Shown: positions 1 through 9,351 of the stretch, piece after piece
Position numbering within the stretch: the stretch's first letter is position 1
How the letters are laid out: the number at the start of each line of letters is the position of its first letter
Source of the DNA: Sphingobium sp. KCTC 72723
GTDB lineage: Bacteria > Pseudomonadota > Alphaproteobacteria > Sphingomonadales > Sphingomonadaceae
Length of the DNA stretch: 57,025 bases
NCBI RefSeq assembly: GCF_014280435.1
Contig: NZ_CP060389.1
Coordinates: forward strand, 1-57,025
Reading direction: 5' to 3'
Notes under the pieces: generated by a model
Database searches by the model: none
What the model was told of the DNA's origin: nothing
What the model saw: the letters and a program-made list of their open reading frames with translations, nothing else
Position numbers and translations under genes: made by a program

Positions 1-1317
1 GTGCCCCTGATGGGGTGGGCATTTATCTGCCTTTTGGTGCTGGCCATTGAGCTGAGGTTCGAACCGATGGCTTTGCATTGGGACATATTGTCAGTCGCCA
101 TGTCAGGCCTGACCGTCTTCGTGGCAGCTTGCGTGTTCGGGTTTGCGCGGCGGCACATGCGCCTCCACAAACGTCGAACACGTTTTTTTGTGAGCATGGT
201 AACGACGTTCACTGCGGCGATCATCTTTCTGCTTACAGATAATATCCTTGTCTTGGCGTCCACTTGGGTAGCCAGCGGCTTGATGCTTGCAGGCATGATC
301 GGCCATGTTGATACATGGCCCGAAGCGCAGCAAGTGGCTCGCAAGGCTCGTAAGACCTTCCTCACGACGGATTGGATTTTTGTGTGCGGCCTGACGATGG
401 CCGCCCTGCGCCTGAAAACATTGGCCATTTCCGACATTGTCACACGGGCCGGTGAACTCCCCACGCCGATGCTCGCAGGCCTAGTGGCTACGGTGATAGT
501 TGCAGCGCTCGCACGATGCGCGGTGCCCCCTTTTTCGGGATGGTTGCTCGCGTCTGTTACCGCCCCCACGCCCGTCTCGGCCATGATGCACGCGGGCCTG
601 GTTAACGCTGGCGGTTTCCTGCTTATCCGCATGTCTCCGGTTATCGAACTGCTACCGGCAGCGCGACTTGCGATGGTTCTGCTGGGCCTTTTCGGCGCAA
701 TCGTAGGCGCAGCGATCATGATTGTTCGTCCCGACGTGAAGCGGGCGCTGGCCGCCTCCACTGTTTCGCAAATGGGCTTTATGGTGATGACATGCGGATT
801 GGGCGCATATGCTGCAGCGCTATGGCATATTCTTGCCCATGGTCTGTTCAAGGCATGGCTGTTCCTGGGCGCAGGGCAGGTTGTTCGTCGCCAGCCCCTG
901 AAGGCTGCTGAAGGATTTGGCTTCAAGGCAGGATTTGCAATCGGCGCTACCGGCATCGGTCTGACCTTGGTCGATATCGTATCGCCGCTGGATAGGACGA
1001 GCCTTATCCCAACTGCTCTTACGCTGGTTGCCGCAATAATCGCGATGTTGTCTGCCATCGGCGACAACTCTGGCCGTCAGCGCTGGGTCATGGCGGCCTT
1101 GATATCGGGTCTTGTGGTCATTCATTCTACCGGCCTTGGTTTTGTGAGCCGCCTGCTCCCGTCAGCCCAATCGCCACTGCCGATGACCCTGCAAATGTTT
1201 GTCGCAGCTATTTTCCTGGGTAGTCTGGTCGTCCAGAACCGACTGTTCGCCCGCCGGTGGCAAATGCCTCGCTGGATCTATGTCCGGCTGCTGAGTGCCG
1301 GAGCCATGACTCGCTGA
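1..1317 (+). CDS. dabB: DabB-like proton-conducting membrane subunit (5' end cut by window)
   Basis: Hydrophobic protein of the NADH-quinone oxidoreductase subunit L/MrpA family (proton_antipo_M). At least ten membrane segments are visible. The HAGLVNAGGFLL stretch and the later SQMGFMVM stretch are typical of the antiporter core. It lies 44 bp before dabA on the same strand, the known order of the DAB inorganic-carbon transporter, in which DabB is thought to supply proton-driven energy to cytoplasmic DabA. The 438 visible residues are shorter than usual for DabB and the reading frame is open from base 1, so the true N-terminus probably lies outside the window; the GTG at base 1 need not be the start. 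Confidence 0.85.
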   Translation: MPLMGWAFICLLVLAIELRFEPMALHWDILSVAMSGLTVFVAACVFGFARRHMRLHKRRTRFFVSMVTTFTAAIIFLLTDNILVLASTWVASGLMLAGMIGHVDTWPEAQQVARKARKTFLTTDWIFVCGLTMAALRLKTLAISDIVTRAGELPTPMLAGLVATVIVAALARCAVPPFSGWLLASVTAPTPVSAMMHAGLVNAGGFLLIRMSPVIELLPAARLAMVLLGLFGAIVGAAIMIVRPDVKRALAASTVSQMGFMVMTCGLGAYAAALWHILAHGLFKAWLFLGAGQVVRRQPLKAAEGFGFKAGFAIGATGIGLTLVDIVSPLDRTSLIPTALTLVAAIIAMLSAIGDNSGRQRWVMAALISGLVVIHSTGLGFVSRLLPSAQSPLPMTLQMFVAAIFLGSLVVQNRLFARRWQMPRWIYVRLLSAGAMTR

Positions 1318-1361
1318 CATCTGAAAACCGCTGACTTCCCTCTACCAGAAGGAATAGAACC

Positions 1362-3914
1362 ATGACGCTCGAATTTGCCCATCCATCATGTGCTCTGGCT
1401 CCAGATTATGCGGAAACCGCAAAGCTGGTCGGTCTGGCGTCCAAGGCCGTCGCTCCCCTCTGGCCGCTGGAAAGCCCGATTGCGGTCAACCCGTTGTCCG
1501 GCTTTGAGGACTTGCCCTTCTTCGACGCGGTTGAAGCGGCCTCCGACATTTTCAAGGCACGCAGTTGCTTGCCCGTTTCGCTGTGGCGCCGGCTCACCGA
1601 TAATAGCAAAGTCGATCGCGCAATATTGGCTGAGGTCGCAGTCGAACGCCTCGGGGGTCTGAATCTGGCCTTCGAAGCGGTGCTCCCAAACATCAACGCG
1701 CATGATATTCTCATGGCCCGTCTGTTGCACCTACCTTCGGACGACACGGAACCCAAGCCACTGGCTTCCCCGAGCCGGGCTGAATTGTTCGTTGCGAAAT
1801 GGTGCGCGGCCTTTCTGGATCAGGGGCTATCCGCCGTGGAGATGCCGGGCAGAGAAAAAGGCCTGTACAGGGCCACTCTCGACCTGGTTGTCCATGATCC
1901 GGAATTCATCGCGCTGACCGGGAAACGGGCAAAGGCAGTCTATCACAAGACACCTATGGACCCTGTCACAGCCATTGCCGAACGGCTCACTTCCTTCGGT
2001 GACAACCAACTGGGCAAATTGGCCCTTTTACGAGAGTTGTTGGGCAGACTGCCCGGATGGGCGGGGCATATTCGCTGGCGCAGCGAATATGCAGATCAGG
2101 CCTATAGTGTTGGAGCACCGGCGAGCATCACGGACTATCTCGCCATGTGGATGTTGGTCCTCGATTTTGACACCGCCATGCCCGTAGCCGATAGTTTGCC
2201 CATACAAGAGTATGAAGGGCTCGCATCCCATTTCGGCATACCAGTTAAGGCGTTCCTCTCCTTAAACGGTGCTGCGAAAACACGGTTGAATTATATCCTC
2301 AGCATCAACGGTCACCAGCTGTCGATGATGTTCATGGAAGCTGCCGAGCGTGGATTTCAGGCCAAAATCGTGCAAGGTTTGCGGAACGCAGAGCGTGCAC
2401 CAAAGGTCACGCCTACGAGGTATGATGCGCAGCTCATCTTCTGTATTGACGTGCGTTCCGAACCACTGCGCCGCGCGATTGAGCAGCAAGGTAGTTACGA
2501 CACCTATGGCTATGCCGGTTTCTTCGGCTTGCCGATCGCGATGCGCGCGCCTACCGACCGCATAGCGCGCAGGCAACTGCCTGTGCTGCTGGAGCCGCAA
2601 CATGAAGTTGCCCAGGCTGTTGCTTCCAGCCGCCTTGGCAGCGACAGTTCTCTACTGGCCAGCCATGCCCGGCAATCCTCTGCATCGAGGCTATTGAATG
2701 GTGCCAAGCGGACCATGGCAACCAGCTTTGCTGCGGCGGAAGGCACCGGCCCAATTGCTGGAGCGATGATGCTGTTGCGCAACCTTGCCCCTGGGATCGC
2801 CCGACAACTGACCGGCCCGGATGATGCCGGCCTGTCAGCGCAGCTTAGCCCATGCCTGTCAGATGCTCATAGTCACGGCCTAGGTCTGGAGGAAAAGGCG
2901 AGTTATGCCACAGGCCTCTTCAAGTTGACGGGCCTTGTGCCGGAAACCCTGGCCCCGCTTGTACTACTGGTCGGCCATGGTGCGACCTCAACCAATAATC
3001 CCTTCGGCGGTGCGCTCGAATGTGGGGCATGTGGCGGTAGGGCCGGTGGTCCTAACGCACGTGTCATGGCTGCAATCCTGAATGATCCGAATGTGCGTGC
3101 GCGTCTGGTAGAGCGGGATATGACAATTCCCTCCGACACGCGGTTCGTAGCAGGCCAGCATGACACCACCACTGATAATGTCATGTTGTTCGATTGCGAG
3201 CAGGTGCCCCAAAGCCATTGCGACGCTCTGGGGAAAATTGCCTGGGATATGGCTTATGCTAGCACGCGAAGCCGTGAAGAACGTGGCCGGAAGCTCAACA
3301 GGTCAGCGGCTGACCTGATGGTTGGTGCATTGCATTGGGGCGAAGTTAGGCCCGAATGGGGGCTTTCTGGCAATGCAGCCTTTATAGCGGGGCCGCGCAG
3401 CCTGACACAAGAGATCGACCTCGATGGCCGAGTTTTTCTTCATAGCTATGACTGGCGCACCGACAGCGATGGCGGTGCTTTGAAGACAATATTGACCGCT
3501 CCGATGGTTGTCGCGCAATGGATTAACTGCCAATATCTATTCTCGACGATCGACAACAATGTCTACGGCGCGGGGGATAAAACAGTGCATAATGTGCTCG
3601 GCGGCTTTGGAGTCGTGCGAGGCAATGGCGGCGACCTGTGCGTCGGCCTGCCCCGTCAGTCATTATTTTGTGACGATGGTACGCCTCACCATGTCCCTCA
3701 GCGCCTTCTCACCATTGTACAGGCCCCACTTGACCGGGTGGATGCCATAATATTGGAGGATGCATTGCTCGGTCGTCTGTTCGGGAATGGTTGGGTCAAG
3801 CTGGTCGTGATCGACCCTACTAATGGCCGCGTGTCGCGCTGGACTGCAGGCGATGAACTAATCAGATTTTCGGACGCGCCTGGTGGTTGGGCAGAGCCCC
3901 GAACCATAGTTTGA
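1362..3914 (+). CDS. dabA: DabA, inorganic carbon transporter subunit (UPF0753/DUF2309)
   Basis: 850-residue soluble protein of the DabA family, a beta-carbonic-anhydrase-like zinc protein that with DabB accumulates bicarbonate in the cytoplasm. Putative zinc and catalytic residues are visible: Cys361 and Asp363 in LIFCIDVRSEP, His539 in VGHGATSTNNP and Cys554 in ECGACGG. Their spacing matches the zinc site described for DabA (C-x-D, then H and C fifteen residues apart). Full length for the family. The start has AGAAGGAATAG just upstream. It forms an operon with dabB and possibly with the export-like genes 44 bp downstream. A carbonic anhydrase sits about 8 kb away. Confidence 0.93.
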   Translation: MTLEFAHPSCALAPDYAETAKLVGLASKAVAPLWPLESPIAVNPLSGFEDLPFFDAVEAASDIFKARSCLPVSLWRRLTDNSKVDRAILAEVAVERLGGLNLAFEAVLPNINAHDILMARLLHLPSDDTEPKPLASPSRAELFVAKWCAAFLDQGLSAVEMPGREKGLYRATLDLVVHDPEFIALTGKRAKAVYHKTPMDPVTAIAERLTSFGDNQLGKLALLRELLGRLPGWAGHIRWRSEYADQAYSVGAPASITDYLAMWMLVLDFDTAMPVADSLPIQEYEGLASHFGIPVKAFLSLNGAAKTRLNYILSINGHQLSMMFMEAAERGFQAKIVQGLRNAERAPKVTPTRYDAQLIFCIDVRSEPLRRAIEQQGSYDTYGYAGFFGLPIAMRAPTDRIARRQLPVLLEPQHEVAQAVASSRLGSDSSLLASHARQSSASRLLNGAKRTMATSFAAAEGTGPIAGAMMLLRNLAPGIARQLTGPDDAGLSAQLSPCLSDAHSHGLGLEEKASYATGLFKLTGLVPETLAPLVLLVGHGATSTNNPFGGALECGACGGRAGGPNARVMAAILNDPNVRARLVERDMTIPSDTRFVAGQHDTTTDNVMLFDCEQVPQSHCDALGKIAWDMAYASTRSREERGRKLNRSAADLMVGALHWGEVRPEWGLSGNAAFIAGPRSLTQEIDLDGRVFLHSYDWRTDSDGGALKTILTAPMVVAQWINCQYLFSTIDNNVYGAGDKTVHNVLGGFGVVRGNGGDLCVGLPRQSLFCDDGTPHHVPQRLLTIVQAPLDRVDAIILEDALLGRLFGNGWVKLVVIDPTNGRVSRWTAGDELIRFSDAPGGWAEPRTIV

Positions 3915-3957
3915 AAAACCACCTTGAAAAATTCTGTTTGATATGAGGAGTTACTGA

Positions 3958-5664
3958 ATGGCCGCCCATCCCCATGGACGGATTGATTGGCGCGCATTCA
4001 TGGGATGGGCGCGCGCCACCCTGGCACCCGACCGTGCCTTCATGACCCTGGTATTGATCTACGGCGCAGCCATAGGCCTGTTGTCGCTGGCGACGCCCAT
4101 TTCTGTGCAAATGTTAATCAATTCGGTTGCGAACACTGCCCTTCCGGCCCCACTTTTCACGCTCGCTGCCGTCCTTCTGTGCCTGTTGCTGCTATGGGCT
4201 TTGCTGGGTGCATTACGTACCTACGTGATGGAGATTTTCCGTCGCCGCTTCTTTGCCCGGCTTGTCGCGGAGATCACCCTGCAGGCCGTTCACGCTCAAG
4301 ATCCATTCTTTCAGGACGACCGCCGCGGCGACCTGTTCAATCGCTTTTTCGAGGTGATGAATATCCAGAAGGCCATCCCGTCGTTGCTGGTCGGGGGGTT
4401 CTCAATTTTCTTCCAGGCAGCGGTCGGATTTATCGTTACATCCTTTTACCATCCGATTTTTCTGGGCTTCAACCTGCTCTTCATTGCCTGCGTCTGGTTG
4501 ATCTGGAAAGGCTGGGCCGGCAAAGCCATGGAAACGGCAGTGGCGCTCAGCCATCGCAAATACGAGGCGGCCCACTGGCTGGAAAGTGTCGGTGCTTCTA
4601 ACGGATTCTACAAATCCAGTCGGCATCTCGACTATGCCATGGATGTCTCTGAACAGCGAACAGCTGCATATGTCAGTGCCCATCAAAAGCATTTTCGCGC
4701 GACCTTCCCTCAAAGCGTGGCATTACTACTGCTCTATGCTGTCGCCAGCGCCGCCTTGCTCGCGCTGGGTGGTTGGCTGGTCATTCAAGGCCAGTTGTCC
4801 ATCGGTCAACTTGTCGCGGCTGAGTTGATCCTTTCAAGTATATTCTATGGAGCAGCACAGCTAGGTCCATATCTCGATGGATTCTATGACCTTGTGGCAG
4901 CGGTCGAGGAACTTGCGTTGTTCGGGACCATCAATCAGGAAGACGCACCATTGGCTGGCGGCGCTGGCGTGAGGCCGCGCGATGGCGCGCTCGCGTTACG
5001 ATCTGTGCGACTGGAAGTTGGCGGCGAACGTGGCAATTTCAATCTGACGATCCCGGCAGGGCTCCATATCGTGGCAGACTGCGACACGGGTGCCGACAGG
5101 CTGTTCAGCCGACTTCTCAAACGTCACTACCGCCCCGCCGAAGGATTGATTACTTTGGGCGGCGCAGACATTGGTGCGCTGGATATCTTCCAGTTGCGCA
5201 GTGACGTCATCGTGCTTGACCGACCCAGCATTGTGGAAAGCTCAATCCGTGACTATCTGCGTCTGGCGGCGCCACAGGCAACGTCAGAGCGCACTCTCGA
5301 CGTGTTGGATGCCGTTGGCCTTGGCAGTCGCATAAGCACTTTACCCGGTGGAATGGACTGCGTGCTGTCTTCGACTGGCTGGCCGTTGACGCTTGCGGAC
5401 ACGATGCGTCTCAAGCTGGTCGGTGCAATTCTGGCAGAGCCTCGTATCCTCGTTCTGTCGGGCCTTTTCGATATGCTGCCAGCACATGAGTTGCGACCAG
5501 CGCTACGAATGCTCGATGATTTCGCCACGACAATCATATGCTTCACTAGCAGGTCCGAAAATCTCGCCTTCGATCACTGGCTCTGGTTGGGCCACGACAA
5601 ACAATTGCTGACGCGCGATGCCTTGGAATTTCAGGCCGTCCGCACTGCTGCGCGAGGACGCTGA
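3958..5664 (+). CDS. ABC exporter-like protein with fully degenerate ATPase domain
   Basis: 568 residues. An exporter-type transmembrane region (about residues 20-310, five to six helices) is followed by a domain in the position of an ABC nucleotide-binding domain. The fold-level pattern of a type I secretion ABC protein is visible, but every ATP motif is gone. Walker A reads ADCDTGADR (373-381, no Lys). The Q-loop has no Gln (VIVLDRP). The signature reads STGWPL (about 472). Walker B reads ILVLSGLFD, with Ser501 in place of Asp. The H-loop has Ser531. The reading frame is intact and followed immediately by HlyD-like and TolC-like genes, so it is probably expressed. It may be a pseudo-ATPase that depends on another energy source or partner; function unknown. 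Confidence 0.75.
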   Translation: MAAHPHGRIDWRAFMGWARATLAPDRAFMTLVLIYGAAIGLLSLATPISVQMLINSVANTALPAPLFTLAAVLLCLLLLWALLGALRTYVMEIFRRRFFARLVAEITLQAVHAQDPFFQDDRRGDLFNRFFEVMNIQKAIPSLLVGGFSIFFQAAVGFIVTSFYHPIFLGFNLLFIACVWLIWKGWAGKAMETAVALSHRKYEAAHWLESVGASNGFYKSSRHLDYAMDVSEQRTAAYVSAHQKHFRATFPQSVALLLLYAVASAALLALGGWLVIQGQLSIGQLVAAELILSSIFYGAAQLGPYLDGFYDLVAAVEELALFGTINQEDAPLAGGAGVRPRDGALALRSVRLEVGGERGNFNLTIPAGLHIVADCDTGADRLFSRLLKRHYRPAEGLITLGGADIGALDIFQLRSDVIVLDRPSIVESSIRDYLRLAAPQATSERTLDVLDAVGLGSRISTLPGGMDCVLSSTGWPLTLADTMRLKLVGAILAEPRILVLSGLFDMLPAHELRPALRMLDDFATTIICFTSRSENLAFDHWLWLGHDKQLLTRDALEFQAVRTAARGR

Positions 5665-5665
5665 C

Positions 5666-6724
5666 ATGCCATTCCGCACAGACCATATTTCGCATTTCAA
5701 AACTCTTGCCAGCATAGCGGTTCCACGGCCCGCGCGCGCACTGGCATGGATATTGTTGTTGGGCATGGCAGGGTCCATAGCGTTCCTGTTGCTCGTCCCG
5801 TGGGTGCAGACATCGACCGGCACTGGGACAGTCATCGCGCTCGATCCGCGCGATCGGGTTCAGAATGTGACCGCCCTGGTGCCTGGCCGCGTCGAACAAT
5901 GGTTCGTCACGGACGGATCGCGCGTCAGAAAGGGCGACCCGATAGCCCGCATTTCCGATAATGATCCAGGTTTGATTTCACGTCTGCGCGCCGAACGCGC
6001 CCAAGCCGACGCAGAGATTGCAGCGACACGGCGAGCCATGGGTGTTGCTCAGCGTGATGTCGGCCGCATGGGACAGCTTTACGGTGAAGGCCTGTCGGCA
6101 CGCCGCGACCTGGAACTCGCTCAGATCAAGGTGGAAGATTATGGCGCGAAAGTTGCCAAGAGCCTAGCTGATCGCAACCGGCTAGACATCGACATCAGTC
6201 GGCAATCCGTGCAAATCGTGCGCGCTCCGCGTAATGGCCGCATATTGCGTATCCTGGGCGGCGACACGGCTACGATGGTGAAGGAGGGGGAAATCCTCGC
6301 GACCTTCGCACCGGAGGAAGCTGTTCGGGTCGTCGAACTCTATGTCGATGGGCGCGATGTTCCGCTGATCTATCCCGGACGCCCCGTCAGACTGGAATTT
6401 GAAGGATGGCCCGCCATCCAGTTCAGCGGGTGGCCGTCCGTAGCGATGGGTATGTTCGACGGGCAGGTCCGCGCGATCGACGTGTCGGCATCAAGTAATG
6501 GCCTGTTCCGCATATTGGTCGAACAACGGCGCGGCGGACGGCCTTGGCCCAAGGAACCGTTCGTGCGCCTTGGTGCAAAGGTTCGTGGCTGGGTGATGAT
6601 GGATACTGTGAAATCAGGCTATGAACTCTGGCGATTGCTCAACGACTTTCCTCTGCAATATCCCGCAGGCGCTATCGACGGGACTGTCGGCAAGGCCGCG
6701 ACGGGGGATGGCAATGCCAAATAG
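5666..6724 (+). CDS. HlyD-family membrane fusion/periplasmic adaptor protein
   Basis: 352 residues. One N-terminal membrane helix (about residues 28-48), a biotinyl-lipoyl-like half (TALVPGRVEQWFVTDGSRV), a helical hairpin (about 110-180), then the second lipoyl half and beta-barrel. The architecture is that of adaptor proteins joining an inner-membrane exporter to a TolC channel. The ATG one base after the upstream stop is preferred over an earlier in-frame ATG inside the ABC-like gene because the membrane segment then starts normally. It lies between the degenerate ABC protein and the TolC-like gene, so the three form one transcription unit. Confidence 0.85.
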   Translation: MPFRTDHISHFKTLASIAVPRPARALAWILLLGMAGSIAFLLLVPWVQTSTGTGTVIALDPRDRVQNVTALVPGRVEQWFVTDGSRVRKGDPIARISDNDPGLISRLRAERAQADAEIAATRRAMGVAQRDVGRMGQLYGEGLSARRDLELAQIKVEDYGAKVAKSLADRNRLDIDISRQSVQIVRAPRNGRILRILGGDTATMVKEGEILATFAPEEAVRVVELYVDGRDVPLIYPGRPVRLEFEGWPAIQFSGWPSVAMGMFDGQVRAIDVSASSNGLFRILVEQRRGGRPWPKEPFVRLGAKVRGWVMMDTVKSGYELWRLLNDFPLQYPAGAIDGTVGKAATGDGNAK

Positions 6725-8156
6725 GCTCCATCTCCCCGTCCTGTCGGCTGTGCTGTTGGCAGTGACCGCCATGATTTCACCAGGGAAGGCCCAGGATGTT
6801 GCGGCGCTACCCACACTCGCGCCCGCCGAAGCCGGGATTCTCTCCTTGGACGATGTGTTGGCCACTTCGGCCAAGCAATCCCCGCAGATCTTGGAAGCCT
6901 TGGCTCGTGCGCGTTCGGCCGATGGCAGACGCCTCAGTGCAGAAGGTGCGTTCGACACATTGTTCTCGGCCGAGGGTGGGTCGCGCGTCCTGGGCTATTA
7001 TAACGGCACTTATGCGGACGCCAAAGTAGCGCGCCCTATCGAGGATTGGGGTGGCCAGATATATGGCGGATACCGCGTCTCCAGCGGTAGCTTCCCCATC
7101 TATGAGGACAAAAACTACACCAACCAGTTGGGCGAAATCCGGGCTGGCGCGGTGTTCTCGCTTTTGCGGGACCGGATGATCGATGAACGGCGCTTTGGCC
7201 GTGTGTCCGCCGACGCCGATCGGGCCGTTGCCGATGCCGAGCGGCAGATGGTCGCGATCGGCGTGCAACGCAGGGCGTTCGACGCCTATCTCAATTGGGT
7301 TGCCGCCGGACAGCGACTTGGTATTTACCACCATCTCCTTAATCTGGCGCAGGAGCGACAGCGCGGCTTGCAGCGATCGTTTGAAGCTGGCCTCCGCCCC
7401 CGCATCATTCTGGTTGAGAACGACCAGACTCTCCTGCGACGGCAAGCCATGGTCGTCCAGTCCGAGCAGGCGGTTGCCAATGCCGCCAACACTCTATCGC
7501 TCTATTGGCGCGATGCTGATGGCAGGCCTGTCATACCCCACCCAGAACAAATGCCGGTGAGCCTTCCCGCCCTACCCATGGCCAATGTCCCGCAGGAGGT
7601 GGCGCGGCCAGACCTCATTGTCGCCCAGTTGCGGGAACGACTGGTGCGTGACCGTTTGGCGTTGGACCGCAACGCCTTGCTGCCCCGTCTCGAACTCCAG
7701 ATGGAAGTGGCGCGAGATATTGGCGATGCTGGCCTGGGCGGAGTATCACGGAGCGGCAATGACGTTCGTTTTGGACTGCGCTTTTCCGTGCCGCTGGAAC
7801 AACGGGCCGCGCGTGGTAAGCTGATGCAGACGCAAGCTGAACTCGACGCGAACCGCCGTCGAACGCAGTGGCTGGACGAACAGATCAGGGCGGAGATCGA
7901 CGGTATCGGGATTACCCTTAGCGCCGCAGATCGACTGATCGTCTTGTCAGAGGACGAAAGGGGGCGTGCCGAGGAGATGGCGACCGCGGAACGGCGTCGT
8001 TTCACCATGGGGGCCAGTGACCTTTTCCTCGTCAACACGCGGGAAGAGGCAGCAGCCAGCGTCTCTCTTACCCTGCTTGACCAGCGATTGCGCAGGATTG
8101 CAGCTAGTGCTGATCTTGCGGCCTCGTCCGGCAATGCGGCGGCACTCGGCCTATGA
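6714..8156 (+). CDS. TolC-family outer-membrane efflux protein
   Basis: About 480 residues with a cleavable signal peptide (MPNRLHLPVLSAVLLAV, cleavage near GKAQD). Two TolC-type repeats follow, rich in long amphipathic helices (LDDVLATSAKQSPQI early, AELDANRRRTQWLDEQI late). The start overlaps the adaptor gene by 11 bp. ATG 6714 has a GGGGGA sequence at good distance, whereas ATG 6708 lies too close to it. It would supply the outer-membrane channel of the three-gene export cassette. The substrate is unknown: no obvious RTX toxin or peptide precursor is adjacent. Confidence 0.87.
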   Translation: MPNRLHLPVLSAVLLAVTAMISPGKAQDVAALPTLAPAEAGILSLDDVLATSAKQSPQILEALARARSADGRRLSAEGAFDTLFSAEGGSRVLGYYNGTYADAKVARPIEDWGGQIYGGYRVSSGSFPIYEDKNYTNQLGEIRAGAVFSLLRDRMIDERRFGRVSADADRAVADAERQMVAIGVQRRAFDAYLNWVAAGQRLGIYHHLLNLAQERQRGLQRSFEAGLRPRIILVENDQTLLRRQAMVVQSEQAVANAANTLSLYWRDADGRPVIPHPEQMPVSLPALPMANVPQEVARPDLIVAQLRERLVRDRLALDRNALLPRLELQMEVARDIGDAGLGGVSRSGNDVRFGLRFSVPLEQRAARGKLMQTQAELDANRRRTQWLDEQIRAEIDGIGITLSAADRLIVLSEDERGRAEEMATAERRRFTMGASDLFLVNTREEAAASVSLTLLDQRLRRIAASADLAASSGNAAALGL

Positions 8157-8160
8157 CCTG

Positions 8161-9069
8161 TCAATGGTCGCTTAGAATGCGTTTTGCTTCCGCCTGAACG
8201 CGCGCTGCGATCAAGCGGAAGTCGGCGCTATTTGCTGCATTGCGACGCCATGCCGCTGCGATGGAGCGGGTCGCTTGCCAATCGACAGGCGTCACACGAC
8301 GTATTAGCGCCTCACCCCCGACATCAGAACGGAGATAGAGTTCGGGCAGGACTGCTATTCCAATCCCGGAACCTACCATTTGCTGAATGCTGTCCAGGCT
8401 TGTGCCTTCATAATCGCGTAAAATCACGGCACCAAGGTCGTCGCAAATCCCTTCCACCATCCGGTGATAATGGTGCCGGGGGTCGAGCGACAAAAATGCT
8501 TCACCCGCCAGATCATGGCGCGTGACAGTGGGTTTTTCGGCAAGTGGATGATGGGGTGGTACGACGATATGCATCGGCTCGCGAAACAACGGTTCGATTT
8601 CTAGCCCTTCGCCGATCAGAGGCAACGGCCCGATCATCATATCGAGGTTACCCCTCGCAAGCTCGAGGGCTTGCTCCGTCGGAAGCCCTTCCCGAATATA
8701 GAGTTTGATGTCGGGCTGTTCGGCATGGAGTGTAGCGATCAGCGACGGCATCAGGTAGGGGCCAAGGGTAGGTGTAACCCCGAAGCGAATAACGCCGACC
8801 ATCTTCTCGCGGGATCTGCGAGCAACTGACCGGATTTCCTGAATTTCCACAAGGACCCGTCGCGCCCGTTCCACGACCAATCGACCTAGCGGCGTCATTT
8901 GTACCGCCCACCCTTTTCGGTCGATCAAAGCGGCACCAAGCCGTTTTTCCAGCGCCGAAATCTGTTGGCTCAGCGTCGGTTGAGATACGCCACATTCATC
9001 TGCCGCCTTACCAAAGTGCAGCAGGTCGGCGACCGCGACGAGATATTCCAGTTGGCGAACGGATGGCAT
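8161..9069 (-). CDS. LysR-type regulator, OxyR-like
   Basis: 302 residues with an N-terminal LysR winged helix (RQLEYLVAVADLLHFGKAA, then SQPTLSQQISALE) and a type-2 periplasmic-binding effector domain. The overall sequence resembles the hydrogen-peroxide-inducible activator OxyR. The paired redox cysteines of OxyR are not clearly present: only the HTH Cys and one Cys (GICDDL) are seen, so peroxide sensing by a disulfide is doubtful. ATG 9069 is chosen over a TTG six bases upstream. It converges with the TolC-like gene, 4 bp apart. An ATAG-N7-CTAT palindrome lies just upstream of the start, suggesting autoregulation. Confidence 0.85.
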   Translation of the reverse strand: MPSVRQLEYLVAVADLLHFGKAADECGVSQPTLSQQISALEKRLGAALIDRKGWAVQMTPLGRLVVERARRVLVEIQEIRSVARRSREKMVGVIRFGVTPTLGPYLMPSLIATLHAEQPDIKLYIREGLPTEQALELARGNLDMMIGPLPLIGEGLEIEPLFREPMHIVVPPHHPLAEKPTVTRHDLAGEAFLSLDPRHHYHRMVEGICDDLGAVILRDYEGTSLDSIQQMVGSGIGIAVLPELYLRSDVGGEALIRRVTPVDWQATRSIAAAWRRNAANSADFRLIAARVQAEAKRILSDH

Positions 9070-9074
9070 GGGCA

Positions 9075-9097
9075 AACGATAGATAACTGCTATCGTT
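9075..9097. promoter_or_regulatory. OxyR-type palindrome upstream of the lysR gene
   Basis: AACGATAG and CTATCGTT form perfect 8-bp arms around a 7-bp spacer. The core ATAG-N7-CTAT (9079-9093) equals the repeating unit of the OxyR recognition sequence. Only one full unit is clear; flanking units are poor. It lies 5 bp before the regulator's ATG, in the space shared with the rightward gene at 9352. Confidence 0.55.
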
Positions 9098-9280
9098 CAG
9101 TCTATAAAATTTCGATTGGCTCGAAAATTTATGATGAGCCATAAGGGCCTCAACAGCCCAAAGGGCAAGCAAACTGTAGAGACATCGGCAAGATCGTTTC
9201 CTCCTTCTCTACAGGCTGCCAACCCCAGCCAGCTACCGCCGCCGCGGCTCCCAACCGGCCTTTATCGCTGGCGGCGGACA

Positions 9281-9321
9281 CTGGCGACGCACGTCGATAC
9301 CCCCTCTTCGTGCGTCGCCAG
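9281..9321. promoter_or_regulatory. 13-bp perfect stem-loop in the leader of the next gene
   Basis: CTGGCGACGCACG (9281-9293) and CGTGCGTCGCCAG (9309-9321) are perfectly complementary with a 15-nt loop, ending 30 bp before the ATG at 9352. There is no clear T-run, so this is more likely a leader structure or protein site than a simple terminator. The rest of 9098-9351 shows no gene. Confidence 0.5.
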
Positions 9322-9351
9322 ACTATTTCCTCTCCCTGAAAGGGCTACACC

